Notes: generated from the sequence alone by a model not told the origin. 32,986 nt of DNA from Palsa-892 sp035555855 (GCA_035555855.1 DATMGD010000022.1:1-32986); one strand, 5' to 3'; shown: positions 1-7,927, numbered from the stretch's first letter. A program made the numbers and translations.

Positions 1-896
1 AGCGGCAGCCCGCGTAGAAATTCTTCCGCCTTCATCGCTTTGGCGCCGGCGCGCTGCACTTCGAGGAGCTTCACCGCGCCCCCGCCGCAGGCAATCGTGA
101 GATCGCCCAACAGTTCGCCCGGTTTGCCTTTGCCTTCCGCAAGCGTGGAGCGCAGCGCGCGCACGCGCAGCTTTTCCTTCGCACCGTCGATCTCGAACCA
201 TGCACCGGGAAACGGCGACAGCCCGCGAATATGATTGTGCACTTCCTGCGCGGGACGCGACCAATCGATTTTCGTCTCGTTCTTGTCGAGCTTCTTCGCG
301 TAGGTGACACCCTCGGCATCCTGCGGCGTAAATTTGAGCCCGGTCGTCTCCAAAGCCGCAAGCGCGCGCGGCATCATATCCGCGCCCATCTCGGCGAGCT
401 TGTCATGCAATTCGCCCGCCGTCATATCGGGCGCGATTTCGATCTGCTGCTCGAGGCCAACGGGGCCGGTATCGAGCCCCGCTTCCATCTTCATCACCGC
501 AACACCGGTCTCCTTGTCGCCCGCCATGATGGCGCGGTTGATCGGTGCGGCGCCGCGCCAGCGCGGCAGCAGTGAAGCATGAACATTGAGACAGCCGAAT
601 TTCGGCGCAGCTAAAATTTCCTGCGGCAGCAGGAGGCCATAGGCGATCACCACCGCGACATCGGCATCATGCGCGGCAAATGCCGTGCGCGTTTCGGCAT
701 CCTTGAAATTCACCGGATGCAGAACGGGGATTTTCAATTCCTCCGCCGCGAGATGCACCGGCGAGCGGCGCTCGTTCATGCCGCGGCCTGCCGGTTTCGG
801 CGGCTGCGTGTAGACGGCGACGACTTCATGCGCGCTCGCCACCGCGCGCAGGGCGGGGACGGAAAAATCCGGCGTGCCCATGAATACGATGCGCAT
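1..896 (-). CDS. fmt: Methionyl-tRNA formyltransferase, 3' end cut by window edge
   Basis: Transfers a formyl group from 10-formyltetrahydrofolate to Met-tRNA(fMet), making the initiator tRNA in the cytoplasm. The reading frame starts at the ATG at 896 with MRIVFMGTPDFSVP, the typical N-terminus of the family. It stays open to base 1, so about 298 codons are present of a usual 305 to 315. The folate and catalytic motif HASLLPRWRGAAP lies near residues 106-118 (about 541-580), with the catalytic His visible. It lies 55 bases downstream of def on the same strand, the classic def-fmt pair; the two enzymes add and remove the same formyl group. The missing C-terminus is only a window effect. The identification is secure. 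Confidence 0.95.
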   Translation of the reverse strand, partial: MRIVFMGTPDFSVPALRAVASAHEVVAVYTQPPKPAGRGMNERRSPVHLAAEELKIPVLHPVNFKDAETRTAFAAHDADVAVVIAYGLLLPQEILAAPKFGCLNVHASLLPRWRGAAPINRAIMAGDKETGVAVMKMEAGLDTGPVGLEQQIEIAPDMTAGELHDKLAEMGADMMPRALAALETTGLKFTPQDAEGVTYAKKLDKNETKIDWSRPAQEVHNHIRGLSPFPGAWFEIDGAKEKLRVRALRSTLAEGKGKPGELLGDLTIACGGGAVKLLEVQRAGAKAMKAEEFLRGLP

Positions 897-951
897 CGTC
901 CGCCCTCTATCGCCCTTTGGCGTTCTCCGACGTCTGCTGCGAACGGAAAAG

Positions 952-1467
952 CTACTCAGCCGCTTCGCGCTTCGCGACCTTGACGAATTTCTTGGTCACC
1001 CGGTCGCGCTTCAGTTTCGACAAGTGGTCGATGAACAGAACACCGTTCAAGTGATCGAGCTCGTGCTGAAAGACGCGCGCGAACAAACCATCGGCCTCGA
1101 CCTCGACGGTCTGGCCTTCAAGATTGGTGAAACGCGCCTTGATCTTCTCCGGCCGCAACACTTCGCCGGCGAATTCCGGGATCGACAGGCAGCCCTCTTC
1201 CATCGCGTTCCGCTCGTCGGAGGTCCAGATCAGTTCGGGGTTGATGAGCGCGACCGGCTGCTTCTCGTCGTCGCCGCGCGTCGCGTCGATCGTGACGACG
1301 CGCAGCGGCACGCCGACCTGGATCGCGGCAAGGCCGACGCCCGGCGCGTCGTACATCGTCTCGAACATGTCCTCGACGAGCTTCTTCACTTCGGGGTCGA
1401 TCTTCTCGACGGATTTCGAGACCGCGCGCAGGCGCTTGTCCGGCAGGCTGATGATGGGGCGGATCAT
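952..1467 (-). CDS. def: Peptide deformylase
   Basis: Metallohydrolase that removes the N-formyl group from nascent proteins at the ribosome exit. I start it at the ATG at 1467 (MIRPIISLPD), giving 171 residues, the normal family size. The frame is open further upstream, but that extension has no family resemblance and runs across the divergent rmuC. All three signature motifs are present: GVGLAAIQ at 43-50, EGCLS at 91-95 and HELDH at 135-139. Cys93, His135 and His139 are the expected metal ligands and Glu136 the catalytic base. It is followed by fmt, probably in one transcript, and diverges from rmuC across a 130-base gap. The sequence is of the type 1 class with an intact active site. Confidence 0.96.
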   Translation of the reverse strand: MIRPIISLPDKRLRAVSKSVEKIDPEVKKLVEDMFETMYDAPGVGLAAIQVGVPLRVVTIDATRGDDEKQPVALINPELIWTSDERNAMEEGCLSIPEFAGEVLRPEKIKARFTNLEGQTVEVEADGLFARVFQHELDHLNGVLFIDHLSKLKRDRVTKKFVKVAKREAAE

Positions 1468-1597
1468 GAAGCGGAGATAGGTGTTCCCGCGGGCCGCGTC
1501 AATTTCCCTAAAGAATGCCGTAGTTTGAGGCCCGGCTTGATTGCGGGCCCCGACAGGTGTTCTCTCTTCGTTCTGGCCGCTTCGAATCGGGGTTTTG

Positions 1598-2788
1598 ATG
1601 CAAGACGTTGTTTTCATGCTGGGCGCGCATCCGGTGACGATCGCCGAATTGCTGCTCGCCTCTTCCGCCGCCGCTTTCCTGCTGCTCGTTGTTCTCGCTT
1701 TCGCGCTGTGGCGCGGCGGCAAGCGGCGCGCCGAGGAAGCGCAGGAACAGACGTATCGTGCCGAAGAAATGGAAACGCGCGTTTCGGAACTCCTGCGGGC
1801 GCAGGCCGAGCTTACCGGCCGCGTGCAGGCTTTCGCCGAAGGCATGGGCGGACGGCAGGCGGAATTCTCGCGCGCCGTGAACGAGCGGCTGGATGCCGTT
1901 TCGCACCGGCTCGGCGAAGGCATGCAGAAGACCGCGAAAGAAACGATGGAGAGCCTTGGCGCGCTGAACGAGCGGCTCGCGGTCGTCGATGCCGCGCAGG
2001 GACGGCTCGCCGAGCTTTCCTCGCAACTCGTCACGCTCAAAGACGTGCTCGCCAACAAGCAGGCGCGCGGTGCGTTCGGTCAAGGCCGCATGGAGGCGAT
2101 TGTCGCCGATGGGCTGCCGAAGGATGCTTATGCATTCCAGTTTACGCTCTCGAACGGCAAGCGGCCGGACTGCGCGGTGTTTCTGCCTGGCGACGAGCGG
2201 CCGCTCTTGATCGACGCCAAGTTTCCGCTCGAATCGATCACTGCGTTTCGCGAAGCGAAGACGGATGACACGAAGCGCATGGCGGCGACGCGCTTGCGGC
2301 AGGATATCCAGAAGCACGTCTCGGATATTGCGGGGCGCTATTTCCTGCCCGGGGAAACGCAGGACATGGCGCTGATGTTCGTGCCGTCAGAGTCGGTTTA
2401 TGCCGAGCTGCACGAAAATTTCGACGATCTTGTGCAGAAGGCGTTTCGCGAGCGGGTGATGCTGGTCTCGCCTTCGCTCCTGATGCTCGCCATTCAAGTG
2501 CTGCAGGTGATCGTGAAAGATGCGCGGATGCGCGAGCAAGCGGAACTCGTGCGCGCCGAAGTCACCAAGCTCATGACCGATATCGGCCGCTTGCGCGACC
2601 GCGCGCTGAACTTGCAGAAACATTTCGCGCAGTCGAACGACGACGTGAGCCAGGTGCTGATCTCCGCCGAGAAAGTCATGAAGCGCGGCGCACAAATCGA
2701 GTCGTTAGAGCTCGACACGCCCGAAACCCAGGAAATTCGGAAAGAAATCCAGCCGCCGCTGAAGCTGAAGCTCGGCGCGGCCGAATGA
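1598..2788 (+). CDS. rmuC: RmuC-family DNA recombination protein
   Basis: RmuC proteins limit recombination at inverted repeats; the fold of the C-terminal domain is nuclease-like, but the biochemical activity is not settled. I take the ATG at 1598 (MQDVVFMLG), giving 396 residues, because the longer frame from 1541 adds residues unlike the family. A single membrane helix (about residues 14-36, rich in Ala and Leu) is followed by a charged Glu/Arg-rich stretch, probably coiled coil, to about residue 130. The RmuC domain follows, with the characteristic DCAVFLPG and LIDAKFPLE segments near residues 188-212. It diverges from def and ends 31 bases before ampG, so the two may be co-transcribed. 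It is intact. Confidence 0.93.
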   Translation: MQDVVFMLGAHPVTIAELLLASSAAAFLLLVVLAFALWRGGKRRAEEAQEQTYRAEEMETRVSELLRAQAELTGRVQAFAEGMGGRQAEFSRAVNERLDAVSHRLGEGMQKTAKETMESLGALNERLAVVDAAQGRLAELSSQLVTLKDVLANKQARGAFGQGRMEAIVADGLPKDAYAFQFTLSNGKRPDCAVFLPGDERPLLIDAKFPLESITAFREAKTDDTKRMAATRLRQDIQKHVSDIAGRYFLPGETQDMALMFVPSESVYAELHENFDDLVQKAFRERVMLVSPSLLMLAIQVLQVIVKDARMREQAELVRAEVTKLMTDIGRLRDRALNLQKHFAQSNDDVSQVLISAEKVMKRGAQIESLELDTPETQEIRKEIQPPLKLKLGAAE

Positions 2789-2819
2789 CGACCGCATAAA
2801 GGCATGCGATAAATCCTGC

Positions 2820-4175
2820 ATGTCGCGAATCACGCGCGCTCCCGAACAGCCAAAGCCCTCCTTCCGCGAAGCGCTCGGCGTTTATCTGCGGCCGCGCGTG
2901 TTGATCGTGATGTTCCTCGGCTTTTCGGCCGGTCTGCCGCTCGCACTTTCGGGCTCGACGCTTCTGGTGTGGATGCGCGAGGCCGGTGTCGATCTCGGCA
3001 CCATCGGGCTCTTCGCGCTCGCCGGCACGCCCTACACCATCAAGTTTTTATGGGCGCCGCTTGTGGACGCGCTCGATGTCCCGGTGCTGTCGCGCCTTTT
3101 GGGGCGGCGGCGCGGCTGGCTGATCTTCTCGCAGCTTCTGCTTATCGCTGCGATCGTCTTTCTCGCCTTCTCCGATCCGGCCAAGGCGCCGTGGATCGTC
3201 GCGCTCGGCGCGATGATGGTGGCGGCGGCTTCCGCAACACAAGACATCGTCATCGACGCCTTCCGCGTCGAATCCTTGCCCGAAAGCGAACAGGCGGCCG
3301 GCATGGCCTCTTACGTCGCGGCCTATCGCGTCGGCATGCTGGTTTCGACCGCGGGCGCGCTGTTTCTGGTCAGCGGCTTCGAGGCTTATGGCTTGTCGAA
3401 GCACGGCGCGTGGACCGCGGGTTATGTCGCGATGGCCGCCTTCGTCATCATCGGCATGCTGACGACGCTCATCGCCACCGAGCCGGAACAGTCACAGCGT
3501 GTCGAAGCCACGCATCAGCGCGAGAACGCATTGGCGCGCGTCTTCCAGGCGGCGCTCGGCGCGTTTCGCGACTTCTGGCAGATGGAATCGGCGATCATTG
3601 TGCTCGCTTTCGTCGTGCTGTTCAAATTCACCGATGCGCTCGCCGGCGTGATGACGGCGCCGTTCGTGATCGATCTTGGTTTTTCGCGCAACGAATACGC
3701 CGCGATCATCAAGGGCGTCGGTCTTGCCGCGACGCTGATCGGCGGCTTTGCCGGCGGCTATGTCGCACGGCGCTATCCGCTCGCTATGAGCCTTTGGATC
3801 GGCGGCATTCTTCAGGCACTCGCCAACTTTGCCTTTTCCTGGCAGGCGATCGCCGGGCATGACATTGCGTGGCTCACCTTTGCGATCGTCACCGAAAATT
3901 TCACCAGCGCCATCGGCACGGTGATCTTCGTCGCGTATCTCTCGGCGCTCTGCAAAAACCCCGCCTATACCGCGACGCAGTTCGCGTTGCTCACGGCGCT
4001 TTCGGCCATCGGCCGCACATATTTGTCGGCGGGCGCCGGCTACATCGCCGAAGCGTCGGGCTGGTTCTGGTTCTTCGCGCTATGCGTACTCGCCGGTCTG
4101 CCGGGGCTCGTGCTGCTCGGCTGGCTGCAGACGAAGGGCCACTTCAGGCAAGTAGCCGCGCAACCGCCGCGCTGA
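2820..4175 (+). CDS. ampG: AmpG-type muropeptide permease (MFS)
   Basis: Inner-membrane importer of anhydro-muropeptides, the first cytoplasmic step of peptidoglycan recycling. The 451-residue protein starts at the ATG at 2820 with a short basic N-terminus, then about a dozen hydrophobic helices. Family hallmarks are LGFSAGLPLALSGSTL near residues 38-53, the FALAGTPYTIKFLWAPL region near residues 65-81, and the loop LLGRRRGW near 93-100. AmpG homologues in this order are often 430 to 460 residues without the long C-terminal extension of the E. coli protein. The stop codon directly abuts the stop of the convergent DUF1176-like gene. Other sugar or nucleoside MFS roles are possible, but the loop signatures fit AmpG well. 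Confidence 0.88.
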   Translation: MSRITRAPEQPKPSFREALGVYLRPRVLIVMFLGFSAGLPLALSGSTLLVWMREAGVDLGTIGLFALAGTPYTIKFLWAPLVDALDVPVLSRLLGRRRGWLIFSQLLLIAAIVFLAFSDPAKAPWIVALGAMMVAAASATQDIVIDAFRVESLPESEQAAGMASYVAAYRVGMLVSTAGALFLVSGFEAYGLSKHGAWTAGYVAMAAFVIIGMLTTLIATEPEQSQRVEATHQRENALARVFQAALGAFRDFWQMESAIIVLAFVVLFKFTDALAGVMTAPFVIDLGFSRNEYAAIIKGVGLAATLIGGFAGGYVARRYPLAMSLWIGGILQALANFAFSWQAIAGHDIAWLTFAIVTENFTSAIGTVIFVAYLSALCKNPAYTATQFALLTALSAIGRTYLSAGAGYIAEASGWFWFFALCVLAGLPGLVLLGWLQTKGHFRQVAAQPPR

Positions 4176-4712
4176 TTACTTCTTCGGGTAGATCAGCCAT
4201 TCCTTCGGGCGGCGCTTGGGATCGAAGCGGCCTTTGTTGCAATCGACCTTCAGCCAGTAGCGCGTCAGTATGAAATCGCGGCCGTTCCATTTCCACTCGC
4301 CGGCGCTGCCGCATACGCTGTTCTTGCGGCCGCGATTGAGGCTGGTCAGCGTCTTTTCCTTCGCGCTGAATTCCGGCGCGGTCAGGCTGTGACGGCTCTC
4401 GAAGCCGCGGATCTTCGGAAAACTGAAGACGAGGACGCGCGCGGCATCCGGGGACGCCTCGGGATAGACGATGAAAATCCCCGAATACTGATACTCATCC
4501 TTGCGGCAGAGAATTTCCTGCATCTTCTGGCCATCGCCAAGATCGTGCGGCGGATCGAGATGTTCGGTCGCCTGCTCGTAGCTGGCCGCGCAATCGGAGG
4601 TCTTGAGGGCCGATTCGACGACGCCGCGCGGCACCGCAAGCTCCGCAGCAGCGGAGGAAGCGGCGCAGGTCACAAGCAAAATAATGGCGATGTTTCGCAA
4701 CATGATTCCCAT
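4176..4712 (-). CDS. Secreted DUF1176-like protein of unknown function
   Basis: A 178-residue protein with a signal peptide (hydrophobic residues about 5-18, likely cleavage after an Ala-rich SSAAA). The mature part has six Cys residues and a C-terminal block, VCGSAGEWKWNGRDFILTRY, that resembles the end of DUF1176 proteins, where CG-x-GxWxWdG recurs. No function is known for that family. The first ATG is at 4712. A second ATG at 4703 has a better placed GGGA in front of it and may be the true start. It lies 21 bases downstream of recR on the same strand, so it could be the last gene of the dnaX-ybaB-recR transcript. Its stop codon abuts the stop of ampG with no gap. Confidence 0.75.
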   Translation of the reverse strand: MGIMLRNIAIILLVTCAASSAAAELAVPRGVVESALKTSDCAASYEQATEHLDPPHDLGDGQKMQEILCRKDEYQYSGIFIVYPEASPDAARVLVFSFPKIRGFESRHSLTAPEFSAKEKTLTSLNRGRKNSVCGSAGEWKWNGRDFILTRYWLKVDCNKGRFDPKRRPKEWLIYPKK

Positions 4713-4733
4713 CTTAGCTGAAAGACGCGAAGG

Positions 4734-5339
4734 CTAGAACGGCGTCCGTGAACGAATTGCAGCGGACAATGTTCCTTCGTCAAGATAATCGAGTTCGCCG
4801 CCGACAGGCACGCCATAGGCAAGCCGCGTCACCTTGACGCCGGTGTCGCGTAACAGGTCCGTGATGTAGTGCGCCGTGGTCTGGCCGTCCACCGTCGCGT
4901 TGAGCGCCAGCACGACTTCCTGGATGGATGAGCCGCTGACGCGCCCGATCAGGCCCGAAAGGTTCAGTTGATCGGGGCCGATGCCGTCGAGCGGCGACAA
5001 AGTGCCGCCCAGCACATGATACTGGCCGGCGACGACACCGGCGCGCTCGAGCGCCCAGAGATCGCCGACGTTCTCGACCACCACGAGAAGCGAGCGGTCG
5101 CGCGCAGGGTCGGCGCAGACCGTGCAGGGATCGCGGGTATCGACATTGCCGCAGACCGAACACTCTACGATCTTGTCGTGCGCATCCGTGATCGCCGCGG
5201 CCAAGGGCTCCATCAATTCGCCGCGGCGTTTGACGAGATGAAGTGCGGCGCGGCGCGCCGAGCGCGGGCCGAGACCCGGCAAGCGCGCGAGCAACTGAAT
5301 CAGCCGTTCGATTTCTGGCCCGGCAACGGAGCGGCGCAT
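4734..5339 (-). CDS. recR: Recombination mediator protein RecR
   Basis: RecR acts with RecO and RecF to load RecA on single-stranded DNA gaps coated by SSB. The 201-residue protein has the normal length and domain order: a helix-hairpin-helix region (LPGLGPRSARR, about residues 20-30), a four-Cys zinc finger with Cys60, Cys63, Cys72 and Cys75, and a Toprim domain from about residue 84 (VVVENVGDLWALER) to about 175. The C-terminal Walker-like segment is present. It lies downstream of ybaB with a 27-base gap, in the widely conserved dnaX-ybaB-recR order. It looks complete and ordinary. Confidence 0.97.
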   Translation of the reverse strand: MRRSVAGPEIERLIQLLARLPGLGPRSARRAALHLVKRRGELMEPLAAAITDAHDKIVECSVCGNVDTRDPCTVCADPARDRSLLVVVENVGDLWALERAGVVAGQYHVLGGTLSPLDGIGPDQLNLSGLIGRVSGSSIQEVVLALNATVDGQTTAHYITDLLRDTGVKVTRLAYGVPVGGELDYLDEGTLSAAIRSRTPF

Positions 5340-5366
5340 TGCAAGCGGTTCTCTAGAAAAGCTTCA

Positions 5367-5687
5367 CTAGAACAATTTCATGCCCGGCGGGATCGGCAGG
5401 CCGCCGGTGAGATCCTTCATTCTGTCCTGCATCACCTGCTCGGCCTTGCCGCGCGCATCGGCATGCGCCGCGACGATGAGGTCCTCGACGATCTCGCGCT
5501 CGCCGGGCTTCATGAGAGAGTCGTCGATCTTCACCTTCTTCATCGCGCCCTTGGCGGTGAGCGTGACAACGACGAGGCCGCCGCCGGCTGCGCCCTCGAC
5601 CTCGACGAGGTCGAGCTCGGCCTGCATCTTCTCCATGCGGCCTTGCAGCTCCTTGATCTTGCCCATCATGCCCAGGATATCGGCCAT
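5367..5687 (-). CDS. ybaB: YbaB/EbfC nucleoid-associated protein
   Basis: Small DNA-binding protein that forms tweezer-like dimers and belongs to the YbaB/EbfC family. The start is the ATG at 5687 (MADILGMMGKIKELQGRME), giving 106 residues, the usual size. This ATG overlaps the dnaX stop by one base (TGATG), so translation is probably coupled to dnaX. A TTG just upstream gives one extra residue and is less likely. An amphipathic N-terminal helix, a Gly-rich turn (EGAAGGG) and a C-terminal helix ending GLPIPPGMKLF match the family. It sits between dnaX and recR as in most bacteria. Confidence 0.95.
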   Translation of the reverse strand: MADILGMMGKIKELQGRMEKMQAELDLVEVEGAAGGGLVVVTLTAKGAMKKVKIDDSLMKPGEREIVEDLIVAAHADARGKAEQVMQDRMKDLTGGLPIPPGMKLF

Positions 5688-7450
5688 CAATCGTCTCCCT
5701 GTTCATCGGGCTCGGAATGCAAATTTTCGATCTCGTCCTCGGTCGCGACCGGCTTGGGCGGGCGGACATCGACGATCTCCGCGCCCGGAAAGCGCGCCAG
5801 CACCGCCGCGACCAGCGGATCGGAGCGCACGTCCTGCACCAGCGCAATCTTTTCCGCCGCGAGCGTCTCGGCAATCGTCGGGCCGCCCTTCTCGCCGGAG
5901 AGCGCAACGAACCACCGCCTGCCCATCCAGTCGGTGAGCTTGCCGGAAAGCTCCTGCGTAATGCCGTGCGGCGCATTGGCGGCGAGCGCAATCTCGAGCC
6001 GCCCTTCCTGAATGCGAACAAGGCGCAGATAATTCTCGACCGCATGCTTGATCTTGAGATCGCGCTTCTCGGCGGCGAGCGCAGCGACATCCTCGAGCGA
6101 GGCGAGGCGCGGGCCGGATGCGGCGGTTTCAACGGCATATTCGGCTTGAGCGACGGGGCGTGCGCGCGAGCCGCCTTCGGCCGCGAGTGAAAGGCGCGGC
6201 GCGGAAGTCGGCGCGCCTTTGGGCGCGGCTCCGCCCGCGGAAACGGCACCGGAGCCGTCCTTCCACATGCGCAGCGCTTCGTCGGGCGTCGGCAGATCGG
6301 AAGCGTAGGCGAGGCGCACAAGCACCATTTCGGCGGCCTGCATCGGCTTTTCCGAACCGTTCACTTCGCCAAGGCCCTTGGTCAGGATCTGCCAGGTACG
6401 CGAGAGAGAGCGAATGGAAAGTTGGCCGGCGAATTCGCTGCCGCGCTTCTTCTCCGCCTCGACGAGGCTCTTATCGTTCTTCGAATCCGGCACGAGCTTG
6501 AAACGCGTCACGAGATGCGTGAACTCGGCAAGATCCGCGATCACCACCGCGGGCTCCGCGCCCGTATCGTATTGCGCGCGAAACTCGCCGAGCGCCGCAG
6601 CAATATCGCCTTTCATCAGCGCCTCGAACAGGTCGATCACCCGCGTGCGGTCGGCAAGCCCGAGCATGCCGCGCACGTCTTCAGCCGCAACCTTGGCGTC
6701 GCCATGGGCCATCGCCTGATCGAGAATCGAAAGCGCATCGCGCACCGAGCCTTCGGCGGCGCGCGCGATCATGGCGAGGGCTTCGGGCTCAGCGGAAATC
6801 TTTTCCTTGCCGGCGATACCCGCGAGGTGTTCGGTCAGCACATCCGCATCGACGCGCCGTAGATCGAAACGCTGGCAGCGCGACAGCACCGTCACCGGAA
6901 CCTTTCGGATTTCGGTCGTCGCGAAAATGAATTTCGCATGCGCCGGCGGCTCTTCGAGCGTCTTCAGGAGCGCATTGAACGCCGCCGTCGAAAGCATGTG
7001 CACTTCGTCGAGGATGTAGATCTTGTAGCGCGCATTGACCGGCGTGTAGCGCACGGCGTCCGTAATCTGGCGCACGTCATCGACGCCGTTATGGGACGCC
7101 GCATCCATCTCGATCACATCGATATGGCGGCCTTCCATGATCGCTTCGCAGTGGCGGCCAAGGACCGGCATGTTCAAGGTCGGCGCGCCGCCGCCTTCGG
7201 CCGGTTCGTAATTCAACGCGCGGGCGAGGATGCGCGCGGTCGTCGTCTTACCCACGCCGCGCACCCCGGTGAGGATATAGGCCTGCGCTATACGGCCGCT
7301 CTCGAAAGCATTCGAGAGCGTCCGCACCATCGCATCCTGACCGATCAGATCGTCAAAACTCGCCGGGCGGTATTTACGCGCGAGAACGCGGTAGCCCGCG
7401 GCTTCCGCGGTCTTGCCTGCACCTTTGATCTGCCTCGGCGACTCGTTCAT
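5687..7450 (-). CDS. dnaX: DNA polymerase III subunit gamma/tau
   Basis: Clamp-loader ATPase that assembles the replicative polymerase. The 587-residue protein begins at the ATG at 7450, preceded by AAAGGA six bases upstream. The AAA+ core shows Walker A GVRGVGKT (62-69), Walker B with LDEVH (147-151) and sensor 1/arginine-finger SRC (190-192), followed by the alpha-helical lid and a C-terminal tau-like region. The zinc-binding module is reduced: where E. coli has four Cys ligands, only Cys101 remains in PVLGRHCEAI. I recall the same change in relatives such as Bradyrhizobium, so it is probably a lineage trait. I see no A-rich slippery site for a short gamma form. The ybaB start overlaps its stop. 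Confidence 0.97.
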   Translation of the reverse strand: MNESPRQIKGAGKTAEAAGYRVLARKYRPASFDDLIGQDAMVRTLSNAFESGRIAQAYILTGVRGVGKTTTARILARALNYEPAEGGGAPTLNMPVLGRHCEAIMEGRHIDVIEMDAASHNGVDDVRQITDAVRYTPVNARYKIYILDEVHMLSTAAFNALLKTLEEPPAHAKFIFATTEIRKVPVTVLSRCQRFDLRRVDADVLTEHLAGIAGKEKISAEPEALAMIARAAEGSVRDALSILDQAMAHGDAKVAAEDVRGMLGLADRTRVIDLFEALMKGDIAAALGEFRAQYDTGAEPAVVIADLAEFTHLVTRFKLVPDSKNDKSLVEAEKKRGSEFAGQLSIRSLSRTWQILTKGLGEVNGSEKPMQAAEMVLVRLAYASDLPTPDEALRMWKDGSGAVSAGGAAPKGAPTSAPRLSLAAEGGSRARPVAQAEYAVETAASGPRLASLEDVAALAAEKRDLKIKHAVENYLRLVRIQEGRLEIALAANAPHGITQELSGKLTDWMGRRWFVALSGEKGGPTIAETLAAEKIALVQDVRSDPLVAAVLARFPGAEIVDVRPPKPVATEDEIENLHSEPDEQGDD

Positions 7451-7459
7451 GAGGTCCTT

Positions 7460-7648
7460 TTACTTCCGGCAGTTGTTTTCACGCCGATGCTTGCCGCACC
7501 AGGAACTGCAAAGGCTGCCCGCCTCTCGACGCGCACTGCGAATAGCATTTCGCTGCGTCACAAGAAGGCTTGGCGAAGGCTTCGTTCGAAAATGACACCG
7601 CAACTATTCCCAAAGGCGCAACACTCAACGCAAGTAGAACTTCCGCAT
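7460..7648 (-). pseudogene. Small secreted Cys-rich protein gene, broken by two compensating frameshifts
   Basis: Reading from the ATG at 7648, which has GGGGGA five bases before it, the frame gives MRKFYLR and then a stop. One base over, the frame continues as a convincing signal peptide (ALSVAPLGIVAVSFSNEAFA) and then SCDAAKCYSQCASRGGQ. Returning to the first frame gives LCSSWCGKHRRENNCRK and a TAA at 7460-7462, just before the dnaX ribosome site. A one-base loss near 7632 and a one-base gain near 7515 would restore a 62-residue exported protein with about six Cys. The total length is a multiple of three. I do not recognise the family. Sequencing error, a pseudogene, or chance are all possible; an uninterrupted 60-residue frame from 7661 is the alternative reading, but it has no ribosome site. 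Confidence 0.45.
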
Positions 7649-7676
7649 GTGTTTCCCCCATCGGTTGTCGGTAGTC

Positions 7677-7776
7677 GGTGGGAGGCTGACGAGCGACCCG
7701 ATCCGTGCTCGTTAGGGCTGCTTCCTTCCGGACCTGACCCGGTTGGCGAGTGGCTCGTCCACCGCCAACCTCCCGC
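7677..7776 (-). ncRNA. ffs: 4.5S signal recognition particle RNA (small bacterial SRP RNA)
   Basis: The minus strand contains the near-invariant SRP domain IV sequence GGTCAGGTCCGGAAGGAAGC (about 7718-7737), whose GGAA tetraloop and asymmetric loop bind Ffh. The flanks form a long hairpin: GGGAGG at 7769-7774 pairs with CCTCCC at 7680-7685, and further helices lie between. This gives a rod of about 100 nt, the size of the small bacterial form. The ends are estimated from the closing helix, with an uncertainty of several bases. The RNA works with Ffh and FtsY in co-translational membrane targeting. A position upstream of dnaX on the same strand is common in alphaproteobacteria. Confidence 0.93.
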
Positions 7777-7779
7777 CTC

Positions 7780-7808
7780 TATATCGGGCCTTAAATCAGC
7801 GATAGCAA
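7780..7808 (-). promoter_or_regulatory. Possible ffs promoter
   Basis: On the minus strand TTGCTA (7803-7808) and GATATA (7780-7785) are separated by 17 bases, and the start point they predict falls at the mapped 5' end of the SRP RNA. The -35 element matches the sigma-70 consensus at 4 of 6 positions. The -10 element is weak. The placement is the main support. Confidence 0.35.
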
Positions 7809-7831
7809 GCGAGGGAAGCGCAGTTCCACGT

Positions 7832-7860
7832 TTGAATTTCCCTGTTGAAACGCCTATTTC
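7832..7860 (+). promoter_or_regulatory. Possible promoter of the guanidine riboswitch-gdx transcript
   Basis: TTGAAT at 7832-7837 and TATTTC at 7855-7860 are 17 bases apart. Transcription would begin just before the first riboswitch hairpin at 7866, as expected for this short riboswitch class. The -10 match is poor, so this rests mainly on position. Confidence 0.3.
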
Positions 7861-7865
7861 TGTGC

Positions 7866-7921
7866 GGCGTGGACGGCCACGCCCTTCCCCCACAGCCGCA
7901 GGGACGGCCCTGCAAACGGAG
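7866..7921 (+). promoter_or_regulatory. Guanidine-II riboswitch (mini-ykkC)
   Basis: Two hairpins with identical ACGG tetraloops sit directly before the gdx gene. The first has a 7-bp stem (7866-7872 with 7877-7883) and loop 7873-7876. The second has a 6-bp stem (7898-7903 with 7908-7913) and loop 7904-7907. A 14-base linker separates them. This is the defining architecture of the mini-ykkC motif, which binds guanidinium through ACGR loops and controls SMR exporters. The Shine-Dalgarno GGAG (7918-7921) follows four bases after the second hairpin. The linker CTTCC (7884-7888) can pair with it, which suggests translational control: ligand binding docks the loops and frees the ribosome site. Confidence 0.88.
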
Positions 7922-7927
7922 CTTGTC

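Noticed and set aside
1529..1549. GGCCCG/CGGGCC hairpin between def and rmuC
   Set aside because: A short stem with no T run, in GC-rich DNA where such pairs are frequent; no function can be assigned.
874..2268. 464-residue open frame over def and the start of rmuC
   Set aside because: It runs antisense to def and out of frame with rmuC. The early part is the complement of deformylase motifs.
5353..6321. 322-residue frame inside dnaX and ybaB, considered as a programmed-frameshift product
   Set aside because: The composition is Arg-rich without domain, and no slippery A-run was seen that could direct a dnaX gamma frameshift.
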